From positions 36,156,456 to 36,220,455 of the forward strand of contig CM048851.1 of assembly GCA_026545225.1 (NCBI GenBank): DNA of 64,000 nucleotides, written 5' to 3'. Of the stretch, positions 47,807 to 59,805 are shown in pieces (the stretch's first letter is position 1; the number at the start of each line of letters is the position of its first letter). The DNA comes from Cornus controversa. Taxonomy: Eukaryota; Streptophyta; Magnoliopsida; Cornales; Cornaceae. Under the pieces are notes generated by a model. The model saw only the letters and a list, made by a program, of their open reading frames with translations, made no database searches and was not told the DNA's origin. A program made the position numbers and the translations under genes.

Positions 47807-49875
47807 TTTTGGCTGTGATTTTGATATTGATAGTGCTTGTAAAGATGTGAATGTTTTATTGGATATAAATGTTTTATTGAATTCAGTTCATTTTATAGAC
47901 ACCGAAAAGTAGAAAGTCAAGATGAAAAGCCAAGGTAGCGGTTGAGTTATAGTTCCTTTTATCATGATTGACCTATTTGATCATTAGTGTACATTATTAG
48001 TTTTAGGATTTATAACTCTGGAGTCTTTTTATTTTTAGTTTGTGTCAATCATTTTTTTTTCTACATTCTCTGACTATGTATGTAGTACCAATTCTACAAT
48101 TTGTGGTATGATTGATAAAGTTGATAATTTTCGTTTATTAAAGTCTGGTTTCAATACCCAATACTATCGAGATTGCTTCAACACAATATGACTTTAATTA
48201 AGAAAGGTAACCCCTTTATACTCTATACGGTAGCATGTCTGGATAATCAATATCTTATCACATGTACACCTTGAAAAATTGGAACCCACCAGTTCAGAGA
48301 ATGGAGAGAAAAATAGTACCCGTGGTTTTCGCGTGAAGATTAGGTTTCAAAAAATAAAAAACTTTTTATTTTTACTTTCTGTTTCATATTTATTTTCACC
48401 CAAGTTATTTAACTTGGTCGTTGGAGTATAGTGGTTTGTTTTGACAAATTGTCATATCCAAGTTTGGGGGAGTGCTTGCATTGCCTTCATGCTACTGGTT
48501 TGCTATATTTTTTTTGCCACTACTCCGGATTCATGGTAATATTGTTATAACCCTTCTCTATGCTTCTATTGGATGTACATTGAGGACAATGTATAGTTTA
48601 AGTTTGAGGGTGAGGCGATGCCTTTTTATGTACTTTATTTCAATAGAGGGAGATTTTTATGAATATTTTCTTATTTTTAGGAATTTTTGGTTGCATTATT
48701 TTTATAGTTTATTTTTTATTTTATTTTGTTTTGTTGTTAGATATGATGTTTTACATTATCCAAAGGATTAATACTTTATGTAGGTTCTTAACTTACAATT
48801 CTTGGGTATGTTTTAAATTTCTAGAAATTGTGGTTTGAATTTAGTGGTTTTAATCATGGTTTGCATGGACATGCCTTGGGGTGATTGGTTTTAGTTTCCT
48901 CACATGCACAGACACACTAGCATCATCTTGTGGGGTATAAACTTTGGCTCTAAGTTATTGGGTTACATATACTTGATATTAATTAGTAACCCTTGAGAAT
49001 GAGTACCGATGATGTGTTTTACTTAACTTCAAAGAAAAAATGAAAAAAAAAAGAATATATCTAATGAATAGCAAAATCAATTTGATCATTTTCATGAGTA
49101 ACCGGGCATCTTGCCTTAGTAAGCACTAAGTGTTCGTGTCAAAAGTGAAGGGGTGAGAAAAGATGAACATTAGTTGTCTTGATTTGTAGCATGACTGATT
49201 CAAGTTATTAGGTTCTTTAGGGTGTCTTAATACCTAGTGCTCTAAAACCATCTAGTTTAGGAGTCACTGACTAAAAACTTACTACATAGATCTTCTAGAG
49301 AACTTAATAGACCAAGACATTACATAACCAATAAATCAATGAAAAAGAAAAAAAAATGAAAAAAAAGTCATGTATTCATGTTTGGAAGTATAAGTTCAAT
49401 AAGGGGAGCTAATAAGTTGAAGGGGTAGGTGACTTAATATATTCGAAGCTAGGTTATGCTACATGAGATGACTGTTAGTTCACTTTTCACGAGGAAACTA
49501 GAGTTAATTGCTTTGAGATGTGTTAATGTGAATTATGCATGGAGACCATTGCTTTAAATTATGGAATTTAAAATTTTGAAGTTATTCTTGAATGCAAGTT
49601 TGTCATTATATATTGTAGTCTTCTTCCTGATTAATGTTTAAACAAGAATTTTGAATGTTTGTGGGTAACATTTCTAGAAACTCTAACGAGACTATAACTC
49701 GTCCACAAGGGGGAACCTAGGGTTTCAAAAACTTGTTGCATATGTTAAATGCAATCGTTTCTCCCACGAAAGAGGAGTTGGGTAGTTTAGTTTGTATTTA
49801 GTTACTTTCCTTTGTTATAGTTTAATTTATTTTGTTCTATTGCTAAGGGACTAGCAATATGTAAGTTTGGGGGTG
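47807..49875 (+). other. 3' untranslated region and polypurine tract of the Athila-like element
   Basis: Noncoding; collinear with 15880-17631 of the older element. It ends in TTTGGGGGTG (49866-49875) directly before the 3' LTR. An ORF at 48472-48771 is T-rich and not convincing. Confidence 0.7.
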
Positions 49876-51236
49876 TGATTGGCATTGAATATTACGCATT
49901 CGAACCTCTTAATTTGCATATTTTATTCTCTTAGTGATAGTTTTTTTTGTGATTTTACTCTATTTTTGTGTTTTCTATATTTTCAGAACATTAATGATTA
50001 TTTCAGTTAAAACTATGATTTTTGGGCTTTTAAATAAGACATTCAAAAGGGTTATATGAATCCTACATCAAATGGATCCATTTAACTCCATATTTTAACT
50101 CAAAATAGTCCAAGGAAGTAGCCCAAAAGAATTACAACTGCTTAAGGAGATTTCGAATTGAAGTCCAAATCTGCGGGTAATCAAGTTTTAATCCCGTTTT
50201 GGAAAACGACCCAAAAATCTTATTTTTGAGCGTCAAATTGACTCAATTCCTCATTAAGTTGAACAAAATTCGATTCTGGACACATTTGTATTTCACAAAA
50301 ATTTTGTAAATCACAATAATTCAATGTCAAAATTGAATTTCAATTCAAAGAAAATATTTTGACAGATTTTCTCCTAAACACTTTCCTATTTTCTATTACT
50401 TGGAGAACACCCTAGAGGACCTTTATATAAGAGAAAGAGATGAGCGGGGTTGAGAGGAGGAGAAAAACAAGTGGTGGCCAGGGCAGAGAAGACAGAGACA
50501 ATCCGAGTTTTATTTATTTATTTTATTTCATTATGTCTTTTATTTATTTGTTATCTTCTTCTACCACGTGTAACTAAACTCCTTAACTAGGGTTGAGGAG
50601 AAAATCTCCATTAATGAAGTAAAGTTATTTTGTTCATTAATTGATTCCCATGTGTATGATTTAAATGCTTATGATTTTCACTTCTTGTGATTAATTATTT
50701 TAAAATTCTTTCACCATCTATATCATGTATATGTGGTAGTTAGAAAGTATTATAATTAATTTAAGCTTGAGTTTGTATTTCTTAAAAGTGATAATATTTG
50801 ATCTTATGTTTTTCATTAAATTAGATTCATAAAATGCTTAGAATTTTACACTAGTGAAGCGAAGGAAAATTTACCTTTTTAATATATTTTTTAGTGTTTT
50901 ATTATTAAATATTGAGTAAGCAGTATGTTGATTTTTTGATTACTACTCTAAATTTGAGAATTAATAAATGAATATTAGAAACTTCATGGATTTAATGGTG
51001 GTGGAATCCGACACCTTAGTTATTTTCTCTATTTGATTTCAATTGTGTTATTTTATTTCCATGTTAATTTAATTTCTCTCAAATCAACCAATTTTTGTTT
51101 AAACTATATTAGTTTTAAATTAATTTGAATTTGTTTTTCTTGTCAAAGTATTCCCTTGGATTCAATCTCGTTTTTACCGATATATACTTGAATAGATTCA
51201 TACACTTGCGAGTTACTTTACACTTTTAAAACATCA
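49876..51236 (+). repeat. 3' LTR of the Athila-like element
   Basis: Starts TGATTGGCATTGAATATTAC and ends AAAACATCA; 1,361 bases. It keeps the segment missing from the 5' LTR, including CCCGTTTTGGAAAACG, which is also present in the inverted LTR at 21478-22965. Confidence 0.88.
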
Positions 51237-51476
51237 ATTACTATACTTTTTTTTCTTTCTTTTATTTTACCTCATAATCAATGTTATCTTTTCTTTTCTT
51301 TTTCCATTGTACCAAACATACCCAAGTGTTTATCCAAACCGCTTACCTTAAAAAAAACCACACTGAATTTAGTGGGATGAATTTGAACCATCTTCTATCC
51401 CTAAGCTTTGTCAAGAATTTATGTAGAAGTAATAAATAAAGAAAATATTATACACTCAATTTCATTGTTATAATTC

Positions 51477-51665
51477 TTAATATAATCTCACAACAGAAGC
51501 ACCTTTCAAGCCGAGCTGCTCAGCCATGCCTTGTTGTAGCTGAGAAATTAAATACTTATCGCCATTCAAAACTCTCCACATATATAAATAGTTAGATGCT
51601 GACAATTGCTCAAGTACTTGTTGAAGAAGTCCCAACTGGTTAATAAGTAGTTTCATTCTCACCAA
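51477..51665 (-). pseudogene. Unidentified Gln-rich coding fragment (better copy)
   Basis: A 62-codon open frame starts at ATG 51665 and includes LLQQVLEQLSASNYLYMWRV and AEQLGLKGASVV. I cannot name the family. Its conservation with 2570-2745, apart from one frameshift there, suggests real coding ancestry, perhaps the last exon of a coiled-coil protein. Confidence 0.35.
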
Positions 51666-52145
51666 TTAAATGATAATTAATCAAGAAGATTTGACATAAG
51701 TTTTACAGTCAAGTATCTATCTAATACTAACTTACCTCGTTTCACATTCAATCTTAAATATCGGTAATGGGAGAATCAAAAAATTGAGTAAGAGATGTGA
51801 AAAGAAAATAACTCATGAGTACTACTTTGTTTTTCGAATGTCATTATTTCCCACTCAATGAGAAGGCACTTAACTTGTTAAAGAAATTGGTGGTGTCGTT
51901 GTTAACTTAGTACGAGACTCCTTTCCACTTGAGTACAAATTACACAGTAATGCAACTGAATGCTTGTGGCCTCTTAACGGCCTTCTCAGGAAGATATCAA
52001 ACAAAATGCATCAATAGGATATCAATATCAGAACTTGGGGCCGGTAAGGAGTGTCAAGTTCAACTAGAATTGATATTTAAGATACACCAATATTAAAGCA
52101 ACATGTTACCGTTTAAATTACACAGTAATGCATTTGATATTTCAA

Positions 52146-52539
52146 GGGTGAATTACTTTGACCTCCTTGATGGTTTTGTCTAATTATCGATTAAAAATTT
52201 TAAAATATAGTGGTCAATCTCTCGATTCTTGATGGACTTTATTTCAGCGTACCGATGTCGTTAATTGACAGTCAACTCCATTAAAGTCAATTAATATAAA
52301 AAAAATCAAAATGTCAAAATCACCATCGGTGACGATAGTGTTAATCTCAGTCAAATGATTAGAAATTTAGGTTATTTTTGTTAAAAAAATTTATAACTTG
52401 AGGGTAGTTTTGTAATTGTATATTAGATGTAATTTTTTTTAACGGATCATTAATTTGGCAGGAATGTCAGAGAAATTGCAAAAACTTTAATTTGAAAGTA
52501 ATTAAGCCAAACCTAAAAAGATGTCAGTGTAATTTACCA
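52146..52539. mobile_element. MITE with GGGTGAATTAC termini (duplicon C copy)
   Basis: Equivalent of 3781-4216. Ends GGGTGAATTACTTTGACC and GTGTAATTTACCA are inverted repeats, and the flanks match those of copy A. It lacks the long (AT)n run. Confidence 0.6.
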
Positions 52540-52789
52540 TATTTTCAATTAAGTTCATTATTACACCCACATTGGTTTTCTTCCAATAGTGGTTTTTTGT
52601 TTTTTTTTTTAATATATATTTTATAGAAATATGATTTATACCATTCTTATATAAAATTATTTAAAAAAAAGGATTTATCCTATCTTGATAAAATTACTTT
52701 TAATTCTTGAAATTATGTATTTGTAAAACAATATAAATAGAGAAAAGTAAAAAAAATTCATTAATTGTACATAAATACACCTTATTGAA

Positions 52790-53330
52790 AAATTTGTGAA
52801 ACTTTTTGGCCAGAGGTATGTGTAATGAAAGACTGCCAGTTATGCTGCAGCAGCTGAAGTTGAGAGGGGAGGTTGATGTGGCTGTGTCAAGTGTGTTGTC
52901 TAGAAGAGGAATCTCTTCTTCATACTTTGTGTCATCGCTCTAGTACTGCTCAGTTTGTGTGGAAGTTGAGTCCCTTCAAGTTGGATTTCAGTTGATCACA
53001 AGTGATGGAGGAATTGTATGTTGCCACTCTTGTGAGTACGTACATATATATATATGGTACTCATTCTTTTTTTTTTGTCTTTTTTTCTTGTAACGTTACA
53101 AGTAAGAACCAAACAGAACAAAAAAACAACAAAAGAAAGCTTCAACCCGCATAAGGAGGAAGATCTATATGAATGGCTTGAAGCAGCCATGAGTGCCAAA
53201 CATCCCATTGCATGTCCCAAATCCTGGAATTGGCAACTTCACAAACGGCCAAATGAGCCACTCCATTGTGAGAGTGGGGCAACCAATAAACACTGCAAAG
53301 ATCGCAAAAGTGAATCAATATCTTTCAATA
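52790..53330 (+). pseudogene. LINE zf-RVT fragment and flank (duplicon C)
   Basis: 52790-53010 matches 4500-4770 with an internal deletion; AQFVWKLSPFKLDF-type coding is recognisable. 53010-53330 differs from copy A, with no recognised domain. Confidence 0.45.
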
Positions 53331-54224
53331 CCACATAGACCAAAGGGTTTTGAGACTGATGGGACATCATGGACTTCCAGTCCCCGCAGAATAACCCCAA
53401 GCCTTGACAAGCATTAAACTCTCGCTCAACACAATGGCCTCAGACATCTCAACAGAGCCAACATTTTGAAAGAACAAGGAGGTCACCTTCATCAATCAAC
53501 TCTTCCGGTCACGAAGAACAATTCCAACCCCATCTTCGAACAACACCGAGGAAAATGAAGCATCCATATTGAGCTTAAGAAAGCCATCCTCTAGAGGACA
53601 CCACTTAGAGAGACTCGGAGCGGAAGAAATCATGAAAGCTGAGAACACGTACCGACTTGTGTTGGGAAATTTCCACAAATTCTTCATACTCAGAGATTGT
53701 GAGACAACATCAAGCTCGAAATTCCGAATTTTCGAAAATTTCCTTGCCTTCCAAACATTCCAACATAAAATGGCACCACACTATAACAATAATCTCTATG
53801 TGAACTCTTGGACCATTGATTCAGTAAAAAAAGGCCCATATCTGGCTCCACTAACGAAATTGGAGAGCAAAAGTATCAATTATGAGCGGAGAAGCTTTCC
53901 ACACCGTTTTATGAGAAAGGACAAGTAAAAATACAATGAGCCACAGTTTCTTTATCTTCCTCACGAATGGAACAAATCAAACCTTCCAAAAGACGCCTGG
54001 AAAAGAGGTTGGATCGGACGGCAATTCAATCACGGCAACACTGCGAAAGAAAAAATTGAATTTTTTTGGGAAGCTCTGATCCGCCAAATCTCCTTCCATA
54101 GACCATTACACTCTTGAACATGACTGGACGATGGGTTTAAAGCGATGCCAATTTCTATGCAATGAAAACGTACTCTATCCGTACTGCATTCCAAATAATT
54201 GTTACAACTTCTCGAGTTACCACC

Positions 54225-54225
<1 letters not shown>
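53330..54225 (-). pseudogene. LINE zf-RVT plus RNase H fragment, copy C
   Basis: The minus frame at 53687-53496 reads LEDGFLKLNMDASFSSVLFE then GVGIVLRDRK, an RNase H start. 54305-54030 has ECNGLWKEIWRIRASQKNS, the zf-RVT approach. Stops and shifts separate them. An (AT)n run follows at about 54228-54260. Confidence 0.65.
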
Positions 54226-54262
<37 letters not shown>

Positions 54263-54479
54263 ATGATTTTTTTTTTGAGTGCACTTCTAATCCTTTCAGG
54301 TTCAATTTTGTACGTGTTAAAGTTAATCAGAAAATGGCAAAAATTCTAGAAATACTAATAATAATTCAAAAGTAATAATTACGTATTAAATATTGTTATA
54401 GAAATATTTAGGCCGTGGCTATATAAGTACGTGCTAACACGGGCCTGCATTAGGCGGTTAGTGATAGAATTCATAAAAT

Positions 54480-55013
54480 GGGACCCACTTATCATTTAAT
54501 TATATATTCTGTTTGAAATTTGAAACATTGATTGAAACACTGTAGGAGGAGAGAGAATCTATCTTATTGATTATAGTATAAGAGTCCTTGTTGGATACTG
54601 CTCGTTGGAGTTACCAAAAAACCGATTCGGGCATCGTAGCATTACTCTTTTCTTTAAGTTTATGGTGTTCTTAATTTAGGGTTCTTGACTAAAATGGAAC
54701 AGCTGCCTAAATGTACTAAACTGTGGTGAGAATCATCTCATATATAATTCATTGTCCTTTTAGTTTTTTTTAGCTCCGATTAGATCATTTTAGGTTCTAT
54801 GACAGAATTTTCCTCTTTTGTTTTTCATGGAACTGGAATAAGAAGTGCGGGTATATGTATATACACACATACATTGCATGATATGAGTGTGTGTATGCAC
54901 GTATATATTTATGTCTGTATTCTGGATGTATACTATAATCTGATTCTTTTTTGTCCACGCACAAGCTTATCCGCAGTGCAACAATTCCTACTCAAATTTT
55001 CTCTATTGTTCAG
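54480..55013. other. Deleted promoter/exon 1 junction and remaining intron 1 of NASP-like copy C
   Basis: GGGACCCACTTAT matches the promoter side of copy A at about 5911-5925; the next bases match intron 1 at about 6703. Promoter, leader and exon 1 are gone. An unrelated stretch (about 54525-54652) replaces part of the intron. Confidence 0.75.
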
Positions 55014-56641
55014 GGTTGAAAATGATGCTAAATCTGCTGCCGAATATGTCGAAGCAAAAATTAGACACGGTCTTGCCCTGCTAGCTCCCATTTGTATAGA
55101 AGACGATCTAATGACTGAGGCTCTGCCAATGGAGGCAGATTACCTACTGCATTCAATTGGTGATGTATCAACTACTATTGTTGCAAAACAAACTGAGGCT
55201 GCGCCAATGGAGGCAGATTACCTACTGCATTCAATTGGTGATGGATCAACTACTATTGTTGCAAAACAAACTGAGGCTGTGCCAATGGAGGCAGATTACC
55301 TACCGCATGATGGTTAGTGCCTGTTCTCTTGATGTTCATCCGCAAAATATATATATATTTTTTCTGCAATCATCAGACCAGAAATTCTCCCACCCTTAAA
55401 CGGTGAATAGTGAAAATTCATGTGTGTGCTTGAAGAAGGAATCAGAATTAAACTGGGATCATGTTTTAAAAGTGATGTCAAGCAGGTTATACATGTAAGT
55501 TATGAATATAATAATCTCTAGTTTTTTATTGAGAATGAAGCATGACAACATTCCCAAGTATGTATGTATATATATATATATGGTCTCCATCCAATGCATA
55601 TTGAACAACTGTGCCCAAACTTCAGTACCATCCATATTCCTACTAGCTAGAAACAATGATTATAACTTACTTGTCTATATGAATGAGCATATCTTGATCA
55701 TGAACTTTCTAATTGTCGTTTGGTTTTTGTTTTTCATGATAAATAAAAGGTATTAAGAATAAAGCAAGTGCAGAAGAGCTGAAATTTGATGAAAAGCTGA
55801 AATGTGCGGAGTCAGTTCTACGCCAAGCATGGAGAATGGTAGAAGGGCAGCCAGCAGACACAATGCAGCAGGTGGACATCTTATCTGCCCTTGGGGAGGT
55901 GGCACTAAAAAAAGGTTTTCTGTCCGTCCTATACTTTTTAATTTTAAAATTTTCTTGGAAGACAAATCTATTGACATTTTTGTCACTGAACGCTACTACT
56001 CAATGTATGCTTCATATTTTTTGCAGGGAATTGGCAATCTGCTTACGAGCGCTATCTGGATGCACGATCCATGCTGCAGCGTTTGGTTGAAGAAGACAAT
56101 CCACGCATAGCTCATCTGTATCCTTTTTTTGGTACCTAATTCATTTATTGACAGCTACTTGTGTGGGTTGCTTACTTGCTTCTATATATTATACTAATTC
56201 CTAGGCATGTAGCAGTCTCCCCTGCTTTCTGACTGATCACATCCTTCACTTAAAAGTTCCCAGAAATTTCAAAATGTGTTTGTGCATGGCAAATAACGAC
56301 AGAATTAAAGAAGCCAGTGCATATTGCAAGATGGCTATATCAGGATGCAGGGACCGGATTCAGAGGCTCACGAATGAATTAAAGAGTTCAACAGGACTTG
56401 CGAATGTGAATCAGGAGCCTTCTAGTTTGCCTGATGAGGTTACTAAGCTTGAAGTGCTCTTGATAGAATTTGTAAAGAAGGCAAGCACCCATTCAAGCTT
56501 TTTTTGTATGAAATTAGGTTTCATCTGCAATGTGCCTTAGTGAAATCTTACTCACTTCTCATATTGCAGGTTCCAATTCTGCGGTTGAAATCATCCAAGC
56601 ATTCAACCCCAGGTAGCTCTTCCAACAGCTCACATAAATGA
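55014..56641 (+). pseudogene. NASP-like copy C, exons 2-6 only
   Basis: Exons 55014-55312, 55750-55914, 56027-56117, 56264-56480 and 56570-56641 are all open with the same phases as copies A and B. Exon 1 with TPR1 and the promoter is deleted. The TPR2 loop has two full 26-residue repeats plus a partial one (three PMEADYL), the highest number of the three. An open frame from ATG 54799 runs through the remaining intron into exon 2, so a transcript starting there could still make a protein without TPR1. Most simply this is a 5'-truncated pseudogene. Confidence 0.75.
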
Positions 56642-57694
56642 GAGAGACATTGACCGGGAGGCGAAGAGACAGTTTTTTACAGACCCATTCAGCTCCAGCA
56701 ATGAAAGTACTCCAACAAAGAAGCAGTCTTTGGACCCCTTCAGCAGAGGAGAAGGGCAAGGAGAGCACATCCATCTTGTAGAGTACTTCCTGACAACTTT
56801 TCCAATAAATACGAGTGGTGGAAATTCAGAAGCATTTGGTGATTGTCACAAAGACAAATACTGTATTTCTTTCTGCTCATTAATTCTTTCAAACTGCATA
56901 TTCTGCTCTTAGATCTTAGATTTATATATAGTCTTACAATATATATTTCCTGATTTCTCTTCCCTCCTTTGTTCATAAGTGGTATCATATATGTCTCATT
57001 TGAATGTTAGCTAGGTCTAGGAATTCGTTGTGCTTCATTGTACAACATAAAACAAATTTAATCTTGTCATAAAATCATTGTCTAATTTGGTTTACCCCAG
57101 TGTGCTTGTTCTTCCACTGAAATTGGTTCTCCAATATTGTTTACAGAAATCTACACATCTCAACGTTGGTAACATTAAAATTCCACACACTTACAAAATG
57201 ATTCATTATATTGCACTATCATGAAATCAGTCAATCTTCTGACTCTGCCTAGATGAGATGAGTCATCGAAAGCTTTCAATCTAAAGAATAGCCGTGAGCA
57301 AGCTAGAAATGCTCATCTGCATGGCAGAGGTGGTGTTGAAATGGGGTTTCTAAGTTCTGACATGAATACGAAGGAGGAAGTGTTGATTAGTTGAACTTGA
57401 ATCTGAAATGGAAACAAAAATTGAGCAATATTAGGCTTTAGACATCCATCAGGATTATTGAATTCTTAAATAAGTATGTACTTAGAGTAAATAGGTGTTT
57501 GCTGGAGAATTTCTAAGTTGTACCCCCTTGTGGTACCAGTCTGGTGCTGACCAAATTTCAAGTAGCTGTTGAACCATAGATTCAAACAGTGTGTGCATTT
57601 TGGCCCCAAACTGGGACCCTTAGATCATTGATCCACACAGTTCAAATTGACGAGTCATATATAAATCAAATTAATCAAATGTCACATTGACAAT
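56642..57694. other. 3' flank of NASP-like copy C
   Basis: Matches 8701-9800 almost throughout; the end of similarity at about 57694 marks the right limit of the A/C duplicon. Confidence 0.65.
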
Positions 57695-57699
57695 TTAAC

Positions 57700-58836
57700 T
57701 TCTGCCATGCATTATTTTGTCCAAGTTATTAAAAGCAAAGACTAAACTACAATTTATAAAATTTTACATATCATCATTTACATTTCTTGTTAACGGTCTC
57801 TTATAGAATGAATGAGAAATTTGGATCCCCAAGCTTCAAAAAGGACTAAAAGGATTGCCAGTTTAGAGAACCAATTTAGTTCCTGAGTTAGTATTCATTC
57901 ATGATAAGTGTAAGTGTGTAACCTAGAAACTGTTCAAAAACATAGATGTACAAAAAGGCAAAAAGCTTTAATAGTAGCACGATTCTCAGATACTATATAT
58001 ACATTCCTTTAGAACTGAAATAATAACATTTTTGAAGCTCATGTAAACCTAGTATTCCAAGCAATAAGATAGATAAATTATACAAACTGAAAAACAATAG
58101 ATTCATGGATTTATAAAACATACCAACCCAAGCACAAGTTAAACCCTCATCCCGGGAAGCTTTGATAGAAAATGTTGAGGAAAGAGCAAGAATGACCACC
58201 TCCTCAAGCGCCCTGAGGTACCAATGGAGATCCATCTTAATTGTGATAATGCAGATTGATAATAGGGTACATTACTAACTACAGAGCAACACATGTGCAT
58301 GAAAAATAGAGAATACAATAATGTCCGTTGACCTCATACTCAATTGCTTCAAATACTCAACCAAACAATCTTTTAGTATAATCCAGCATACCCATGAAAT
58401 GAGACTATAAATCAACACATGGAAAATGTTAACTTAGACTGATTCTAAGTACCGACACTTGAGACTTGAAAGGATGCTTTGAAGAGATAAACTCTTCTAA
58501 ATTTCATTAGCATCAAATTTCATTAAAGCTAGGAGTTTTACATGTCATGTACATGTGCAAAATTCCATTTTAACTCTCCACTCCATAACATTTTAATTTT
58601 CTGCCTAACCATCATTTTCTTATAATTAAAGCATGCAAATCAGAAATAAGCATATACTTACTGGAAAAAAACCAACCGTAGCATAAATTCCAAATGCAGA
58701 GTTAAGACATATAACAAGATATGCGAAAAGAAAATAACTCATAAGTACTAGTTTCATCTTTCTAATGTTATTATTTCTGACTCAATCGTCACCGTGGGTG
58801 ATACAAAACTCTCGACATAGATAGCTTATTGATCAA
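57700..58836. other. Intergenic DNA with one possible minus-strand exon
   Basis: A frame starting at ATG 58235 on the minus strand reads [20 protein letters not shown] and reaches GLTCAWVG, followed by a possible GTATGT donor near 58121. Its composition is protein-like, but no family or promoter is recognised. The rest is AT-rich without visible genes. Confidence 0.25.
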
Positions 58837-58845
58837 TAAAATCTT

Positions 58846-59777
58846 GGAAAAATTACACTTTAGTCCTACTTTTGCACCTTAAAGATAATTAAGTCCTAAA
58901 AAAATTTTATTAGATAAAGAAATCCTACTTTTGAGAAATATTTCCAAATGAGTTGAAATTTAAACTTTTTTTCAGTATTACCCTTATTACTGAAAGCAGC
59001 AAATATCAAACTTCTTTTCTTAATATGGTATAAATTATATTATATTTCCAATTTCTTTAGGGTTTATATTTTAATCTAATGACAATTATATTTCCTTTTG
59101 TAAACATTAATTAAAATTTATCACAAATTTCTATATGGTATAAATTTGAAAGCACAAACCGCGTTTCTTCACTATGTCTTCAATTTTCTTTCTATTCTTT
59201 TTACCAAATTGGTTGATGTGATTAATACTCAAATGTTTGTCCCATGGTTAACTCTAATTGTCATTAGATTAAAATACAAGAAATTGGTATCTCCGGCAAT
59301 GTAAAATACATTGTAATGATAATTTTTTTCTTTCTTTTTAGCTCCTATATCTTTGGTTGAAAGTTTCCTCTTTTCTTTATATTCCTTTGTAATATTTGAG
59401 ATAGATTGATTCACAAGTTGTTCATAATTTTTTGCTTTGTTTTCCTTTTCTTTTTATTTCTCGTTATATCACGAATGCATTAATTAGTGAAGTATCAACA
59501 AGAACTGTAAGAACGATAAATATGGAAATATATTATATTAATTTCGAGAGATGTCATTTGCTATTTGATATTGATATAATTATAGTGTGATCTAAAGAAA
59601 AGAATTAATGAGTTTTATACTTTGTACTTTAGTAATAAGGGTAAAAGTGAAAAAAAGTTTATATTTGAACTCATTTGAAAATAGTTCTCAAAAGTAGGAC
59701 TTCTTTGTCCTAATGAAATTTTTTTAGGACTTAATTGTCTTTAAAGTGAAAAAGTACGACTAGAACATAATTTTCCC
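58846..59777. mobile_element. Mutator-like MITE with long TIRs
   Basis: The left end GGAAAAATTACACTTTAGTC and the inverse of the right end GGGAAAATTATGTTCTAGTC extend as inverted repeats of about 150 bases (for example TTAAGTCCTAAAAAAATTT and its inverse). Flanks TAAAATCTT (58837-58845) and TAAAATTCTT (59778-59787) differ by one inserted base. The interior is AT-rich with no transposase. Its termini resemble those of 33093-34061. Confidence 0.8.
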
Positions 59778-59805
59778 TAAAATTCTTTAACCAAAAGTTC
59801 CTTAA

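Larger units (their letters stand above)
42840..51236 (+). mobile_element. Internally deleted Athila-like LTR retrotransposon
   Basis: The 8,397-base element has a 5' LTR (42840-44061), a tRNA-Asp-type primer-binding site (44068-44085), gag and protease remains, a long 3' region, a polypurine tract and a 3' LTR (49876-51236). Flanks AGTAC (42835-42839) and ATTAC (51237-51241) are a 5-base target duplication with one difference. No reverse transcriptase, RNase H or integrase is present: coding similarity ends near 47806 and the 3' untranslated part begins by about 48060. It is therefore non-autonomous. Confidence 0.9.
42460..57694. repeat. Duplicon C (split by an LTR retrotransposon)
   Basis: 42460-42839 matches 1960-2345, and 51242-57694 matches 2347-9800, apart from small indels. 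The retrotransposon at 42840-51236 is inserted at the point where duplicon A reads AGTTAGCACTATAC without interruption. This shows the unit was duplicated first and invaded later. Confidence 0.85.
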
